DNA of 48,808 bases from Desulfovibrio legallii. GTDB taxonomy: Bacteria; Desulfobacterota; Desulfovibrionia; Desulfovibrionales; Desulfovibrionaceae. The notes beneath the pieces were generated by a model. It had not been told where the DNA came from. It saw only the letters and a list, made by a program, of their open reading frames with translations, and made no database searches. The translations under genes and the position numbers were made by a program. The DNA lies in assembly GCF_004309735.1 (NCBI RefSeq), contig NZ_SIXC01000002.1:1-48808 (forward strand). The letters are read 5' to 3'. The stretch's first letter is position 1; the number at the start of each line of letters is the position of its first letter. Of the stretch, positions 9,064 to 16,835 are shown in pieces.

Positions 9064-10269
9064 ATGATTCTGCATCTGGACATGGACGCCTTTTTCGCTT
9101 CCGTGGAGCAAAGGGACAATCCAGAGCTGCGCGGCCGCCCCGTCATTGTGGGCGGCGGCCAACGGGGCGTGGTTTCCACCTGCTCCTATGAGGCGCGGGC
9201 CTTTGGCGTGCGCTCCGCCATGCCCATGGGCACGGCCCGACGGCTCTGCCCCCAGGCTGTGGTTTTGCGTGGCCGACACAGCCGCTACGCCGAAGTTTCC
9301 CACACCGTCATGGCGGCCCTGGGCGAATTTTCCCCCCTGGTGGAACAGGCCAGCGTGGACGAGGCCTATATGGACGCCACCGGCCTGGAACGCCTGTTCG
9401 GCCCCCTGGAAGAACTCATCGCCCGCATGAAGGCCCGCGTCACCGCCGTCACCGGCGGGCTCACCTGCTCTGTGGGCGCGGCCCCGGTCAAATTCCTGGC
9501 CAAAATCTGCTCGGACATCAACAAACCCAACGGCGTCTGCATCCTCCACCCCGAAGAGGTGGACGCCTTTCTGGAAAACCTGCCCGTGGAAAAGCTCCCT
9601 GGCGTGGGCCAGCGCGGCGTGCAGCACCTGCACGGCCTGGGCATCCGCAGCGTGGGCCAGCTGCGCCGCTTCGGCCCGGATTTTCTGGAACGCCGCTTCG
9701 GCCAGTGGGGCCGCGTGCTGGGCGAACGCGCCCAGGGCCGCGACCCACGTCCTGTGGAACCCGTACGCGCGGCCAAAAGCGAAAGCGCGGAATGCACCTT
9801 TGCCCAAGATACCCGCGACCGCGAGCAACTGCGCCGCGCCCTGCTGGCCCACGCCGAGCGCGTGGGGGCCTCCCTGCGCCGCCACCATTGCAAGGGCCGC
9901 ACCATTACCCTGAAGGTCAAATTCGCGGATTTTCGCCAGCTCACCCGCTCCCGCACGCTGCCTGAACCCGTCAACGCCACGGAAACCATCTTCACCGTGG
10001 GCGCGGCCCTGCTCCAGGCCCTGCCCTTGCCCCAACCCGTGCGCCTGGTGGGCCTGGGCGTCTCCGGCTTCGACCAGTCCCCCGCCGCACAGCTGGCCCT
10101 GCCCGGACTGACCGCCCCCACGCCCGGCGGCGTGGACCCCGCCCTGGAAGCCCGCCGCGAACGCCTGGACGCCGCCCTGGACTGCCTGCGCCATAAATTC
10201 GGCACCCAGGCCGTCCAACGCGGCCGCCTGTTCCACCCCCGCGCGCTCACGGATGAAGAGGAGAGGTAA
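9064..10269 (+). CDS. dinB: DNA polymerase IV (Y family)
   Basis: This is an error-prone translesion DNA polymerase. The 401-residue protein has the Y-family catalytic motifs: LDMDAFFASVE (D6 and D8, with F11 at the steric-gate position) and SVDEAYMD (D99 and E100). Palm, fingers and thumb are followed by a helix-hairpin-helix region, LPGVGQRGVQHLHGLGI, and the little-finger domain. A QLALPGL segment near residue 340 resembles a beta-clamp binding motif. The ATG is fixed by the conserved N-terminus, since the ribosome site is weak. It is separated by about 100 bases from the antiporter gene. No LexA box was recognised upstream. Confidence 0.95.
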   Translation: MILHLDMDAFFASVEQRDNPELRGRPVIVGGGQRGVVSTCSYEARAFGVRSAMPMGTARRLCPQAVVLRGRHSRYAEVSHTVMAALGEFSPLVEQASVDEAYMDATGLERLFGPLEELIARMKARVTAVTGGLTCSVGAAPVKFLAKICSDINKPNGVCILHPEEVDAFLENLPVEKLPGVGQRGVQHLHGLGIRSVGQLRRFGPDFLERRFGQWGRVLGERAQGRDPRPVEPVRAAKSESAECTFAQDTRDREQLRRALLAHAERVGASLRRHHCKGRTITLKVKFADFRQLTRSRTLPEPVNATETIFTVGAALLQALPLPQPVRLVGLGVSGFDQSPAAQLALPGLTAPTPGGVDPALEARRERLDAALDCLRHKFGTQAVQRGRLFHPRALTDEEER

Positions 10270-10275
10270 TTTTTT

Positions 10276-10321
10276 GTGGGGGGAAGGGAACTTTTGTGAA
10301 CAAAAGTTCCCTTCCCCCCAC
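10276..10321. repeat. Perfect 46-base palindrome after dinB
   Basis: A 21-base stem (10276-10296) pairs perfectly with 10301-10321 around a TGAA loop. It starts 7 bases after the dinB stop. A run of T lies before the hairpin on the plus strand, not after it, so it does not have the usual intrinsic terminator layout in either direction. It may still stop or stabilise the dinB transcript, or be a mobile palindromic unit. Confidence 0.85.
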
Positions 10322-10549
10322 ACCCCCCATCCTTCAAAAAACTTTTTCTTCCCACAGAACCGCGTGGGGCATACCCAGACCGAGGAAACGGATTGGCCGC
10401 TTCTGTCTTCGCGGTCGGCGTCCCTGCGGGGCTTCTTCAAAACCGCGCTTCTGTAGAGTCCCGCCCCCAAAGACAGCCCTCCTGCACAGGCCGCCGCAAA
10501 AGAAAAATTTTTTGTGGAGAAAGGGAGAAAACCGCCCTGAACATCCTGA

Positions 10550-10696
10550 CCTGCCGCCACATGCCCACTGCCTTTCTCAGGATGTTGCGTAGAGCATACC
10601 TGCCGCCACATGCCACTACCTTTCTCAGGATGTTGCGTAGGGCATAACCTGCCGCCACATGCCCACTGCCTTTCTCAGGATGTTGAGCGCGGCATA
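10550..10696. repeat. 49-bp tandem repeat, three units
   Basis: Units begin at 10550, 10599 and 10648 with CCTGCCGCCACATG and contain CTTTCTCAGGATGTT. The second unit has a few substitutions and the third diverges at its right end. Just before the first unit, AACATCCTGA is the inverse of the unit's TCAGGATGTT, so a hairpin can form there. No coding potential was recognised. Confidence 0.8.
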
Positions 10697-10744
10697 AAGG
10701 GGGGTGGTCGCACAGCGGCACACCCCAGCCGCGCCGAACATGGT
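10681..10744. repeat. Imperfect 62-bp repeat, copy 1
   Basis: This copy contains CGGCATAA, a G-rich run, GGTCGC and CAGCCGCGCCGAACATGGT. It resembles 10865-10928, with about four fifths of positions matching by eye. It overlaps the end of the 49-bp tandem repeat. Function unknown. Confidence 0.6.
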
Positions 10745-10864
10745 CACGCGGACGCCCAACCAACAGAGGGCAAAAAATGACGGCAAACGCGATGAAGACC
10801 TGGAGGATACAAAAGCTGCGAAGCACGGGACAACGTAGCGGATGTTGGCTGTAGGGCCTGCGGT

Positions 10865-10928
10865 TGTTGCGCCCGGCATAAGGGGCGCGGTCGCGCAAGC
10901 GGCGCGTCCCAGCCGCGCCGAACATGGT
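10865..10928. repeat. Imperfect 62-bp repeat, copy 2
   Basis: This is the second copy of the element at 10681-10744. It shares CGGCATAA, GGTCGC and CAGCCGCGCCGAACATGGT in the same order. No gene lies between the copies. Confidence 0.6.
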
Positions 10929-11047
10929 GGGGCTGCCCTGAAAAGCGGGGGGTTATGGGGGGTGTGGGGGGCCTAAGGGGGGGCGCAGCCCCGCCCTTGG
11001 CCCCCTGCCCTCGCCGGAGGCGGCCCAAACGCCAGACAAAAACCAAG

Positions 11048-11369
11048 CCGCCGCGCCCGCAGGGCAACCAGCCCCCGGTCAAGGCAGCCTTTTACTCAAT
11101 GCCTTTCGCGCAGCGCCCCCCCCGCCTTCCAGCGGAACTCCCAGCCGCGCAGCGGCCCCCTCGCCGGAGGCGGCCCCAATAGCGTGCAAAGGAAAAACCC
11201 GCCGCGCCCGCAGGGCAACCAGCCCCCGGTCAAGGCAGCCTTTTACTCAATGCCTTTCGCGCAGCGCCCCCCCGCCTTCCAGCGGAACTCCCAGCCGCGC
11301 AGCGGCCCCCTCGCCAGAGGCGGCCCAAATAGCGTGCAAAGGAAAAACCCGCCGCGCCCGCAGGGCAAC
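11048..11369. repeat. 150-bp tandem repeat, about 2.1 copies
   Basis: Units start at 11048, 11199 and 11349 with CCGCCGCGCCCGCAGGGCAA. The first two are almost identical across 150 bases, differing by one-base indels and a G/A change. The third is truncated after about 20 bases. High identity suggests a recent tandem duplication. It lies downstream of the leftward tlyA gene. Confidence 0.85.
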
Positions 11370-11423
11370 AAAAAACCAAAATAAAAGCAGGCTTCCCTTC
11401 TGCGGTTACCGCATTGAAATGCC

Positions 11424-12197
11424 CTATCTCGCTCCTTCAGCCCGCTCCAGCAAAGCCATGAATTCCTGATTCCCCTTGGGCCCCTTAACTGCGGCAGGCA
11501 ACACCCCCCGACAGTCCAACCCCAGCTGCGCCCCGGCAAAGGTCAGGATCTTGTCCACAGCCCGCTGTCGGGCCTCAGGGTCACGTACCACGCCTTTGAC
11601 CGTTTCGCCCGGCCCCAGCTCAAACTGCGGCTTGATGAGCACGGCGGCCTTCCCGCCGGGCTTAAGCCAGGTCATGCAGGATGGCAGCACCAGAGTGAGA
11701 GAAATAAAAGAAACGTCCGCCACCACCAGATCCACGGTTTCGGGGATAAGGTCTGACGGCGCGTGCCGCAGATTTACCCCCTCCAGACTGACCACCCGTG
11801 GATCGGCGCGCAGTTTTTCATGCAGCTGATTTTTGCCCACATCCACGGCGTAAACCCGCGCGGCCCCGCGCTGGAGCAGACAATCCGTAAATCCGCCCGT
11901 GGAGGCACCAGCGTCAAGGCAGACCAGACCGACCACATCCAGGTGAAAATGCTCCAGGATGGTCAGAAGTTTGTAGGCCCCCCGGCTCACATAGCGCTCC
12001 GGCTCCAGAAGGGTAAAGGCCGTGTCCGCAGGATAGGGGTGGCCGGGCTTGGGCACCAGTGTGGGCGGCGCACCCGGCGGCGTGCCGGCCAGGGCAATGC
12101 GTCCCGCCATGATCAGACGGCGGGCCTGCTCCCGGCTTTCAGCCAGGCCCTGTTCAAAAGCCAGTTGGTCAGCGCGTTGGCGCAAGGTCTTGGACAT
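11424..12197 (-). CDS. tlyA: TlyA family rRNA methyltransferase / putative hemolysin
   Basis: This is a 257-residue protein with an N-terminal S4 RNA-binding domain (roughly residues 3-60, RADQLAFEQGLAESREQARRL). An FtsJ-like methyltransferase domain follows, with YVSRGAYKL, a SAM-binding LDAGASTGGFTDCLLQRGA, VYAVDVGKNQL, DLVVADVSFISL and IKPQFELGPGE. TlyA enzymes 2'-O-methylate cytidines in 16S and 23S rRNA. The start is the ATG at 12197. A longer frame extends another 126 codons upstream across the rpmE promoter and gene on the opposite strand; it has no conserved residues and was discarded. It is transcribed away from rpmE. Confidence 0.92.
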   Translation of the reverse strand: MSKTLRQRADQLAFEQGLAESREQARRLIMAGRIALAGTPPGAPPTLVPKPGHPYPADTAFTLLEPERYVSRGAYKLLTILEHFHLDVVGLVCLDAGASTGGFTDCLLQRGAARVYAVDVGKNQLHEKLRADPRVVSLEGVNLRHAPSDLIPETVDLVVADVSFISLTLVLPSCMTWLKPGGKAAVLIKPQFELGPGETVKGVVRDPEARQRAVDKILTFAGAQLGLDCRGVLPAAVKGPKGNQEFMALLERAEGAR

Positions 12198-12249
12198 GGC
12201 GGCTGTATAGCGCCTTCGGGCACGGCTGGCAATGCGCGGCACATTCCCC

Positions 12250-12278
12250 TTGCCAATCCGCGCGCGAGAGGCTATATA
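12250..12278 (+). promoter_or_regulatory. Sigma-70-type promoter for rpmE
   Basis: TTGCCA at 12250-12255 and TATATA at 12273-12278 are separated by exactly 17 bases. They stand about 100 bases before the rpmE start on the plus strand. Both boxes are good matches, and the region around the -10 is locally AT-rich in a GC-rich background. Confidence 0.6.
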
Positions 12279-12378
12279 TTTTCCCCTTGTGCGACACCAT
12301 TGCCGCTCGGGGCAACAACGCGCGGGCGTCCGGCAGGCTGTGCGCCGGATTATGCCGCGTTTACAAGGAAAAAGAGTC

Positions 12379-12591
12379 ATGAAAGAAAACATCCATCCCA
12401 AAGTGTACAACGCCACCATCACCTGCGCCTGCGGGCATGAAGAAAAAGTGCTCTCCACCAAGGGCGAGCAGGTGCATGTGGAAGTTTGCTCCCACTGCCA
12501 TCCCTTTTTCACCGGCAAGCAGCGCTTTTTGGATACTGCGGGCCGTATTGACCGCTTCCGCAAAAAGTACGCCAAATTTGAACAAAAGTAA
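12379..12591 (+). CDS. rpmE: 50S ribosomal protein L31, zinc-binding type
   Basis: This is a large-subunit ribosomal protein of 70 residues. It has the zinc-binding cysteines C16, C18, C37 and C40 (CACG and CSHC) and the typical start [16 protein letters not shown]. The tail [19 protein letters not shown] is characteristic. The ATG at 12379 follows an AAGGA site. It is the first gene of a rightward cluster with a DUF1385 gene and prfA, and has a promoter candidate about 100 bases upstream. The cysteine-containing form is normally used under zinc-replete conditions; no cysteine-free paralogue is in the window. Confidence 0.96.
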   Translation: MKENIHPKVYNATITCACGHEEKVLSTKGEQVHVEVCSHCHPFFTGKQRFLDTAGRIDRFRKKYAKFEQK

Positions 12592-12595
12592 GCGC

Positions 12596-13663
12596 ATGCG
12601 TGAGCTTGCGCCCCGTTGTGAAGGGCAGGCCTGCCCTTCCGGGGCAGGCGAACGCGGCGGCTTTGCCCGGCGTTGGCGGTTGTGGCCTTTGGCTGCGGCA
12701 GCCTTGCAGCTGGCCTCAGGTTGCCCCGTGGTGGGCGGTCAGGCGGTTATGGAGGGCGTGATGATGCGCAACGGCGCGGTGTACGGCTTGGCCGTGCGCC
12801 GGGCCGACGGCGGCATCTGCGCCCGACGTTACCCCTGGTACAGCCTGACCCGCACGTCCTGGCTGCAAAAGCCTTTTTTGCGCGGCTTCCCCGTGCTGCT
12901 GGAAACCCTGGTCAACGGGGTCAAAGCTCTCAACCGTTCGGTAGAGGTGGCGGCTCAGGGCGAAGGGGAAGAACTTTCGGGCTGGCAGCTCACCTTGACG
13001 CTGGCAGCGGCTCTGCTCATGGCCGTGGGCCTGTTTGTGCTGGCGCCGCACCTGCTCTCCCTGCTCATGCTCTGGCTGGGTTTGGGCGGGGATGTGGAAG
13101 GGCTCTCCTTCCACATCTGGGACGGCTTTTTCAAGTGCTGCATTTTCATGGCTTATATCCGGGCCATTGCCTGCGTGCCGGACATCCGTCGGGTGTTCCA
13201 GTACCACGGGGCCGAGCACAAGACCATCCACGCCTTTGAGGCGGGGGGAGAAGTGGACGCCACGACGGCGGCGGGCATGAGCCGGCTGCATCCGCGTTGC
13301 GGCACTACCTTTCTTTTGTTTGTGATCTGCCTTTCCATAGTGCTGCACGCCGTGCTGGTGCCCCTGCTGCTGCACGTTTACACGCCGCAGAGCGAGGTGG
13401 CCAAACACGCCCTGACGGTTGCTTTTAAACTGCTGCTTATGGTTCCCATCAGCGCGTTGGCCTATGAGCTCATCCGCTATGCGGCCCGGCTGCGTCAGGG
13501 CTTCTGGGCGACGTTTTTGCGCGCCCCGGGCCTGGCCCTGCAGCGCCTGACCACGGACGAGCCCGACGCCGCGCAGCTGGAAGTGGCTGTGGTAGCCCTG
13601 CGCGAGGCCCTGGACCCGGAGGAGGCGCAGCGCGTGCGCGCCGTGCCCTACGCTGCGGACTGA
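12596..13663 (+). CDS. DUF1385 family membrane protein
   Basis: This is a 355-residue protein of the DUF1385 family, function unknown. The conserved segments are [17 protein letters not shown](N)[22 protein letters not shown] and [18 protein letters not shown]. Several hydrophobic helices ([20 protein letters not shown], the stretch after HPRCGT, and [17 protein letters not shown]) make it an inner-membrane protein. HGAEHK and the Cys in HPRCGT could bind metal, but that is not established. The ATG at 12596 is 4 bases after the rpmE stop. The first 45 residues are poorly conserved, so a later start is possible. It is followed 20 bases later by prfA, and the three genes probably form an operon. 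Confidence 0.85.
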   Translation: MRELAPRCEGQACPSGAGERGGFARRWRLWPLAAAALQLASGCPVVGGQAVMEGVMMRNGAVYGLAVRRADGGICARRYPWYSLTRTSWLQKPFLRGFPVLLETLVNGVKALNRSVEVAAQGEGEELSGWQLTLTLAAALLMAVGLFVLAPHLLSLLMLWLGLGGDVEGLSFHIWDGFFKCCIFMAYIRAIACVPDIRRVFQYHGAEHKTIHAFEAGGEVDATTAAGMSRLHPRCGTTFLLFVICLSIVLHAVLVPLLLHVYTPQSEVAKHALTVAFKLLLMVPISALAYELIRYAARLRQGFWATFLRAPGLALQRLTTDEPDAAQLEVAVVALREALDPEEAQRVRAVPYAAD

Positions 13664-13683
13664 GAATTTTTACCGGAGATCCC

Positions 13684-14754
13684 ATGTTTGCCAAGCTGGA
13701 AGGTCTGGAAAAGAAGTATCTGGAATTGGAACACAGCCTGGCGCAGCCCGAGGTGTTCAACGATCAGGAGCACTACCGCAAACTGGCCAAAGCTCACGCG
13801 GATTTGCGCCCTGTGGTGGATTTGTTCCGCCAGTACCGCTCCCTTTCGCAGGAACTGGAGGAAAACAAGCAGCTGCTCCACGACGACGATGCGGACATCC
13901 ACCAGCTTGCCCTGGAAGAAGTTCACCGTCTGGAAGCAGCCCTGCCGAACATCGAGCACAAACTCAAGGTGCAGCTGCTGCCTACCGATCCCCTGGACGA
14001 AAAGAACACCATTCTTGAAATCCGCGCCGGAACCGGCGGAGAGGAAGCCGCCCTGTTTGCGGCGGACCTTTTCCGCATGTATTCCCGCTATGCTGAGCTC
14101 AAAGGCTGGAAGGCGGAGATTATGAGTGAATCCCCTTCCGAATCCGGGGGATATAAAGAAATTATCTGCCTTATCACCGGCGACCGGGTATACAGCCGCC
14201 TCAAGTTTGAGGCCGGAGCCCACCGGGTGCAGCGCGTGCCCGCCACTGAGGCGCAGGGCCGCATCCACACCTCGGCGGCCACCGTGGCCGTCATGCCCGA
14301 AGCCGAAGAGGTGGACGTGGAAATCAAGCCCGACGACCTGCGCATAGATATTTACCGGGCGTCGGGCGCGGGCGGCCAGCATGTGAACAAGACGGAATCG
14401 GCCGTACGCATCACCCATATCCCCACGGGCACGGTGGTCACTTGCCAGGACGAACGCTCCCAGCACAAAAACAAGGCCCGCGCCATGAAGGTGCTGGCCT
14501 CGCGCATCCTGGCCGCCGAGCGCGCCCGCCAGAGCTCGGAGCTTTCCGCCGACCGCAAGGCGCAGGTGGGCAGCGGCGACCGCTCTGAGCGCATCCGCAC
14601 CTACAACTTTCCGCAGGGGCGCTGCACAGACCACCGCATCAACCTGACCCTTTATTCTCTGGACCGCATCATGGAAGGCGAGCTGGACCCCTTGGTAGAG
14701 GCCCTGGTCACGGCGGCCCAGGCGGACGCCCTCAAGGCACAGGCTTCGGAATAG
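13684..14754 (+). CDS. prfA: Peptide chain release factor 1
   Basis: This factor terminates translation at UAA and UAG. The 356-residue protein has the PAT stop-codon recognition motif (residues 186-188 in [14 protein letters not shown]) that distinguishes RF1 from RF2. The GGQ peptidyl-hydrolysis motif is at 230-232 in [17 protein letters not shown]. Both length and start ([12 protein letters not shown]) are typical. The ribosome site GGAGA stands before the ATG at 13684. It lies downstream of rpmE and DUF1385. The usual partner gene prmC, which methylates the GGQ glutamine, does not follow; a terminator hairpin and a convergent gene do. Confidence 0.96.
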   Translation: MFAKLEGLEKKYLELEHSLAQPEVFNDQEHYRKLAKAHADLRPVVDLFRQYRSLSQELEENKQLLHDDDADIHQLALEEVHRLEAALPNIEHKLKVQLLPTDPLDEKNTILEIRAGTGGEEAALFAADLFRMYSRYAELKGWKAEIMSESPSESGGYKEIICLITGDRVYSRLKFEAGAHRVQRVPATEAQGRIHTSAATVAVMPEAEEVDVEIKPDDLRIDIYRASGAGGQHVNKTESAVRITHIPTGTVVTCQDERSQHKNKARAMKVLASRILAAERARQSSELSADRKAQVGSGDRSERIRTYNFPQGRCTDHRINLTLYSLDRIMEGELDPLVEALVTAAQADALKAQASE

Positions 14755-14882
14755 CCGCAGAGGCGTTACGGCTGACGGACAGCGCACGCCCTTGCAGGCG
14801 GGCGCACCGGAAAGCAAACGAAACGGCACCCGCACGACGGACAGGAGCGGCAGTTCGTTGCGACACAGTATTGGCAGACAGC

Positions 14883-14913
14883 AAAAGGCGCGGGGTTTTG
14901 CCCCGCGCCTTTT
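14883..14913. terminator. Bidirectional intrinsic terminator between prfA and tauE
   Basis: AAAAGGCGCGGGG pairs with CCCCGCGCCTTTT around a five-base TTTTG loop. The A run on the left and T run on the right give a U-tract in both transcription directions. It lies between two convergent genes, so it can end both transcripts. Confidence 0.88.
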
Positions 14914-14935
14914 TGCACTGTTGGGCGGATTCCGG

Positions 14936-15991
14936 TCAGGCGGTCTGGCAGGCCGTGCGGCTTCGGCGCGCGCCGCGCCACATACCGCCCAAAATCATGC
15001 CCGCGCCCACCAGCAGCCCGGCGCACATGACCACAAAACTGATCGCCTTGAGCGCGCCCAGCAGTTCGGGGCTCAGATTCATCAGGCCCAGATCCTGCAG
15101 ATAACCGGGCAAGGCAATGATCCGGCTCACGGCCACAATAAGCATAATGGCGGCCATGACAAATTTGACCATGATGGGCCGCACATAGGTGGTGCCGATG
15201 GCCCCCAGCTGTACGCCCAGGAGGGAACCGCCCAGAATGATGAAGACCAGGCGGATATCGATCATGCCGTGCAGGGCCCAGTTGACGGAGCCGCACAGTC
15301 CCATGACAAAAGCGGTAACCAGCTCCGTGCCTGAAGCCACCAGCCCAGGCACGCCCAGCACATAAATGAGGCCCGGCACGCCGATAAACCCGCCCACGGC
15401 AATGGTGGCGGCCAGCATACCCGTAGCGATGCCCACCGGCAGGGTAAACCACAGAGAAATGCGCAACCCAGAACGAGGAAAGGTAATCATGGGCGGCAGC
15501 TCAATGCGCTGCAGACGCGCGGCCAGGGGCGGCGTACCCTCAGGCGCGGCGGAATGGGAGGCCCGCAGCGCGTCCTTGAGTATATAACCGCCCACAATAA
15601 CCAGCACAGCCACAAAAGAAAGGCTTACATACAGGTTGGAACCGGCCTGGCCCCAGCGCTCCAGAATGATGTTCTGGATGCGGATGCCGAATTGCACGCC
15701 CACCCCGGCAGAGGCGGCCACCACCAGACCGAGCTTGATGTCCACCTGCCCAAAGCGAAAGCGCCGGATGGCCCCCACCAGGGCTTTGGGAAACTTGTGG
15801 CACATGTTGCTGGCCACAGCCACGGTGCCGGGCACGCCCAGGCCCATCATACCCGGAGTGAGAATAAAGGCCCCGCCGGAACCGATAAAGCCGCTGACCA
15901 GCCCCCCCACAAAGCCCACGCCCAACAAAAAGGCGATGGACACCGGAGTCAGGGTAATGAACAGGTCGGGGTTGAGCGTGAACACGTCCAT
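14936..15991 (-). CDS. TauE/SafE family sulfite/organosulfonate exporter
   Basis: This is a 351-residue inner-membrane protein with about eight hydrophobic helices. The TauE/SafE signature glycine-rich segments are duplicated: FLLGVGFVGGLVSGFIGSGGAFILTP near the N-terminus and GIATGMLAATIAVGGFIGVPGLIYVLG in the second half. The family is linked to export of sulfite, sulfoacetate and other small anions. A role in sulfur-anion efflux fits a sulfate reducer but is inference. The ATG at 15991 follows AAGGA. Upstream in the same direction, 171 bases away, is a small membrane protein, with an intergenic repeat hairpin between them. The pair is divergent from a two-component system with an NtrC-type regulator. 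Confidence 0.85.
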   Translation of the reverse strand: MDVFTLNPDLFITLTPVSIAFLLGVGFVGGLVSGFIGSGGAFILTPGMMGLGVPGTVAVASNMCHKFPKALVGAIRRFRFGQVDIKLGLVVAASAGVGVQFGIRIQNIILERWGQAGSNLYVSLSFVAVLVIVGGYILKDALRASHSAAPEGTPPLAARLQRIELPPMITFPRSGLRISLWFTLPVGIATGMLAATIAVGGFIGVPGLIYVLGVPGLVASGTELVTAFVMGLCGSVNWALHGMIDIRLVFIILGGSLLGVQLGAIGTTYVRPIMVKFVMAAIMLIVAVSRIIALPGYLQDLGLMNLSPELLGALKAISFVVMCAGLLVGAGMILGGMWRGARRSRTACQTA

Positions 15992-16011
15992 ACGCTTTTC
16001 CTTTTAGAACA

Positions 16012-16151
16012 GATTACCTTTGAAATATGTATTCGCAACGTTTACGGCACGCTCGCTCCAGCGCTTGAGCGCAGAAATAAATAGCGCTTGCGCCTCCACG
16101 GCGGGCGTTTGCTTACGCAACCACCAGGGCATGTTAACGTTAAAATGCCCT
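16012..16151 (+). repeat. Intergenic repeat element, copy 1 (full-length reference)
   Basis: This is a roughly 140-base element containing AGATTACCTTTGAAATATGT, CGCTCGCTCCAGCGCTTGAG and GCGGGCGTTTGCTTACGCAA. It ends in an imperfect palindrome at 16126-16151 (AGGGCAT...ATGCCCT). Two other relatives occur at 19885-20005 and 38268-38357 in the same orientation. Here it fills the gap between the small membrane protein gene and tauE, where its hairpin could attenuate or stabilise the message. Confidence 0.75.
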
Positions 16152-16162
16152 AGCGAAAGCCG

Positions 16163-16585
16163 TTAACTGTGTGCGGCGGCCACATCCAGCCGCACAGGAC
16201 GGCGAGACGCAGTGCCCCGCCGGTTCGTCGCCTCGGCGGCCTGGGGCGCGGCGGCCTCCTGCTTGCGCACGCCGGTAATGCCGCACAGTTCCCACAGGGC
16301 GGCGGCAAAGCTGCCGTGCACATATGAAAGCACCAGCACGGACACAATGGGCAGCACGCTCCACCAGCCGCCCCGCGCGCACAAAGACGCAAAGGCCGTG
16401 GCATGGCTGAAGGCCAGCACATAAATGAGCACACTGCCGCAGCCAAAGAGCAGCAACCGCGCAAGGGGCGTGCTCGCATGCTTTCCGTCAACGCTCCAGA
16501 CGTCTTCCACCCAGCCGGGCTGGCCCGCATCGGCATACGCCACGGCCGTGAAACAATCTTCCATGTGTTCTTGCAAGCTGTTCAT
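16163..16585 (-). CDS. Small membrane protein of unknown function upstream of tauE
   Basis: This is a 140-residue protein with no recognised family. Two hydrophobic helices are visible, LLLFGCGSVLIYVLAFSHATAF and VLPIVSVLVLSYVHGSFAAALW. They are flanked by an acidic N-terminal tail (MNSLQEHMEDCFTAVAY) and a Lys/Arg/Ala-rich C-terminal tail. The start is the ATG at 16585, just after a strong AGGAGG site; an in-frame ATG 16 codons further upstream would place that ribosome site inside the gene. A sigma-54-like promoter lies at 16608-16623. Its position before tauE, in the same direction, suggests an accessory part of the transporter, but this is inference. Confidence 0.7.
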   Translation of the reverse strand: MNSLQEHMEDCFTAVAYADAGQPGWVEDVWSVDGKHASTPLARLLLFGCGSVLIYVLAFSHATAFASLCARGGWWSVLPIVSVLVLSYVHGSFAAALWELCGITGVRKQEAAAPQAAEATNRRGTASRRPVRLDVAAAHS

Positions 16586-16607
16586 GGCTACCTCCTGCTT
16601 TTCCCTT

Positions 16608-16623
16608 TTCAACTTTTGTGCCA
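16608..16623 (-). promoter_or_regulatory. Candidate sigma-54 (-24/-12) promoter
   Basis: On the minus strand TGGCAC is followed after 5 bases by TTGAA. The consensus is TGGCAC-N5-TTGCA/T, so only the C of the -12 GC is replaced. The predicted start of transcription is about a dozen bases before the AGGAGG site of the gene at 16163-16585. The neighbouring NtrC-type activator gene at 18287-19828 makes a sigma-54 promoter here plausible. The -12 mismatch lowers confidence. Confidence 0.45.
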
Positions 16624-16704
16624 TAAATCCCAATCACACATCTTCATTATTTTATTACTTATTTTTTTCAGCTGTTACATTCTGGAGGCCATATCGTTGC
16701 ATTG

Positions 16705-16808
16705 TGAAACAAATTTTTTCGGCCAAAACTCCACAGGCGGTCGCAAACCCCGCACGCAGGCTCTTGCAGCCACTGTTTCATTCCGCTACGCTGTTTCAAA
16801 GTTAAACA
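16705..16808. promoter_or_regulatory. TGTTTCA operator-like motifs in the divergent region
   Basis: TGTTTCA occurs at 16774-16780 and 16792-16798, and its inverse TGAAACA at 16705-16711. The right-hand copy forms a palindrome, TGTTT-N7-AAACA (16792-16808), 28 bases before the histidine kinase start. The motifs lie 80-200 bases upstream of the putative sigma-54 promoter, a normal distance for activator sites. Binding by the adjacent regulator is inference. Confidence 0.3.
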
Positions 16809-16835
16809 GATACCAGCCCAGCGTCCGGAGGCCGC

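Larger units (their letters stand above)
10270..11423. other. 1.15-kb gene-free region rich in repeats
   Basis: No credible gene is present between dinB and tlyA. Open frames in this stretch are repeat-derived and resemble no family. The region contains a perfect 46-base palindrome, a three-unit 49-bp tandem repeat, a pair of imperfect 62-bp repeats and a 150-bp tandem repeat. It looks like an expanding and decaying intergenic mosaic. Confidence 0.65.

Noticed and set aside
10276..10321. Calling the palindrome after dinB an intrinsic terminator
   Set aside because: There is no U-tract after the stem in either direction. It is listed as a palindromic repeat instead.
8818..10611. A 597-codon frame antisense to dinB
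   Set aside because: It is a shadow of dinB and the downstream repeats. No family resemblance was seen, while the plus strand has intact polymerase motifs.
11424..12575. A 383-codon version of tlyA starting at 12575
   Set aside because: The first 126 codons are antisense to rpmE and its promoter and show no conservation. The TlyA S4 domain begins at the ATG at 12197.
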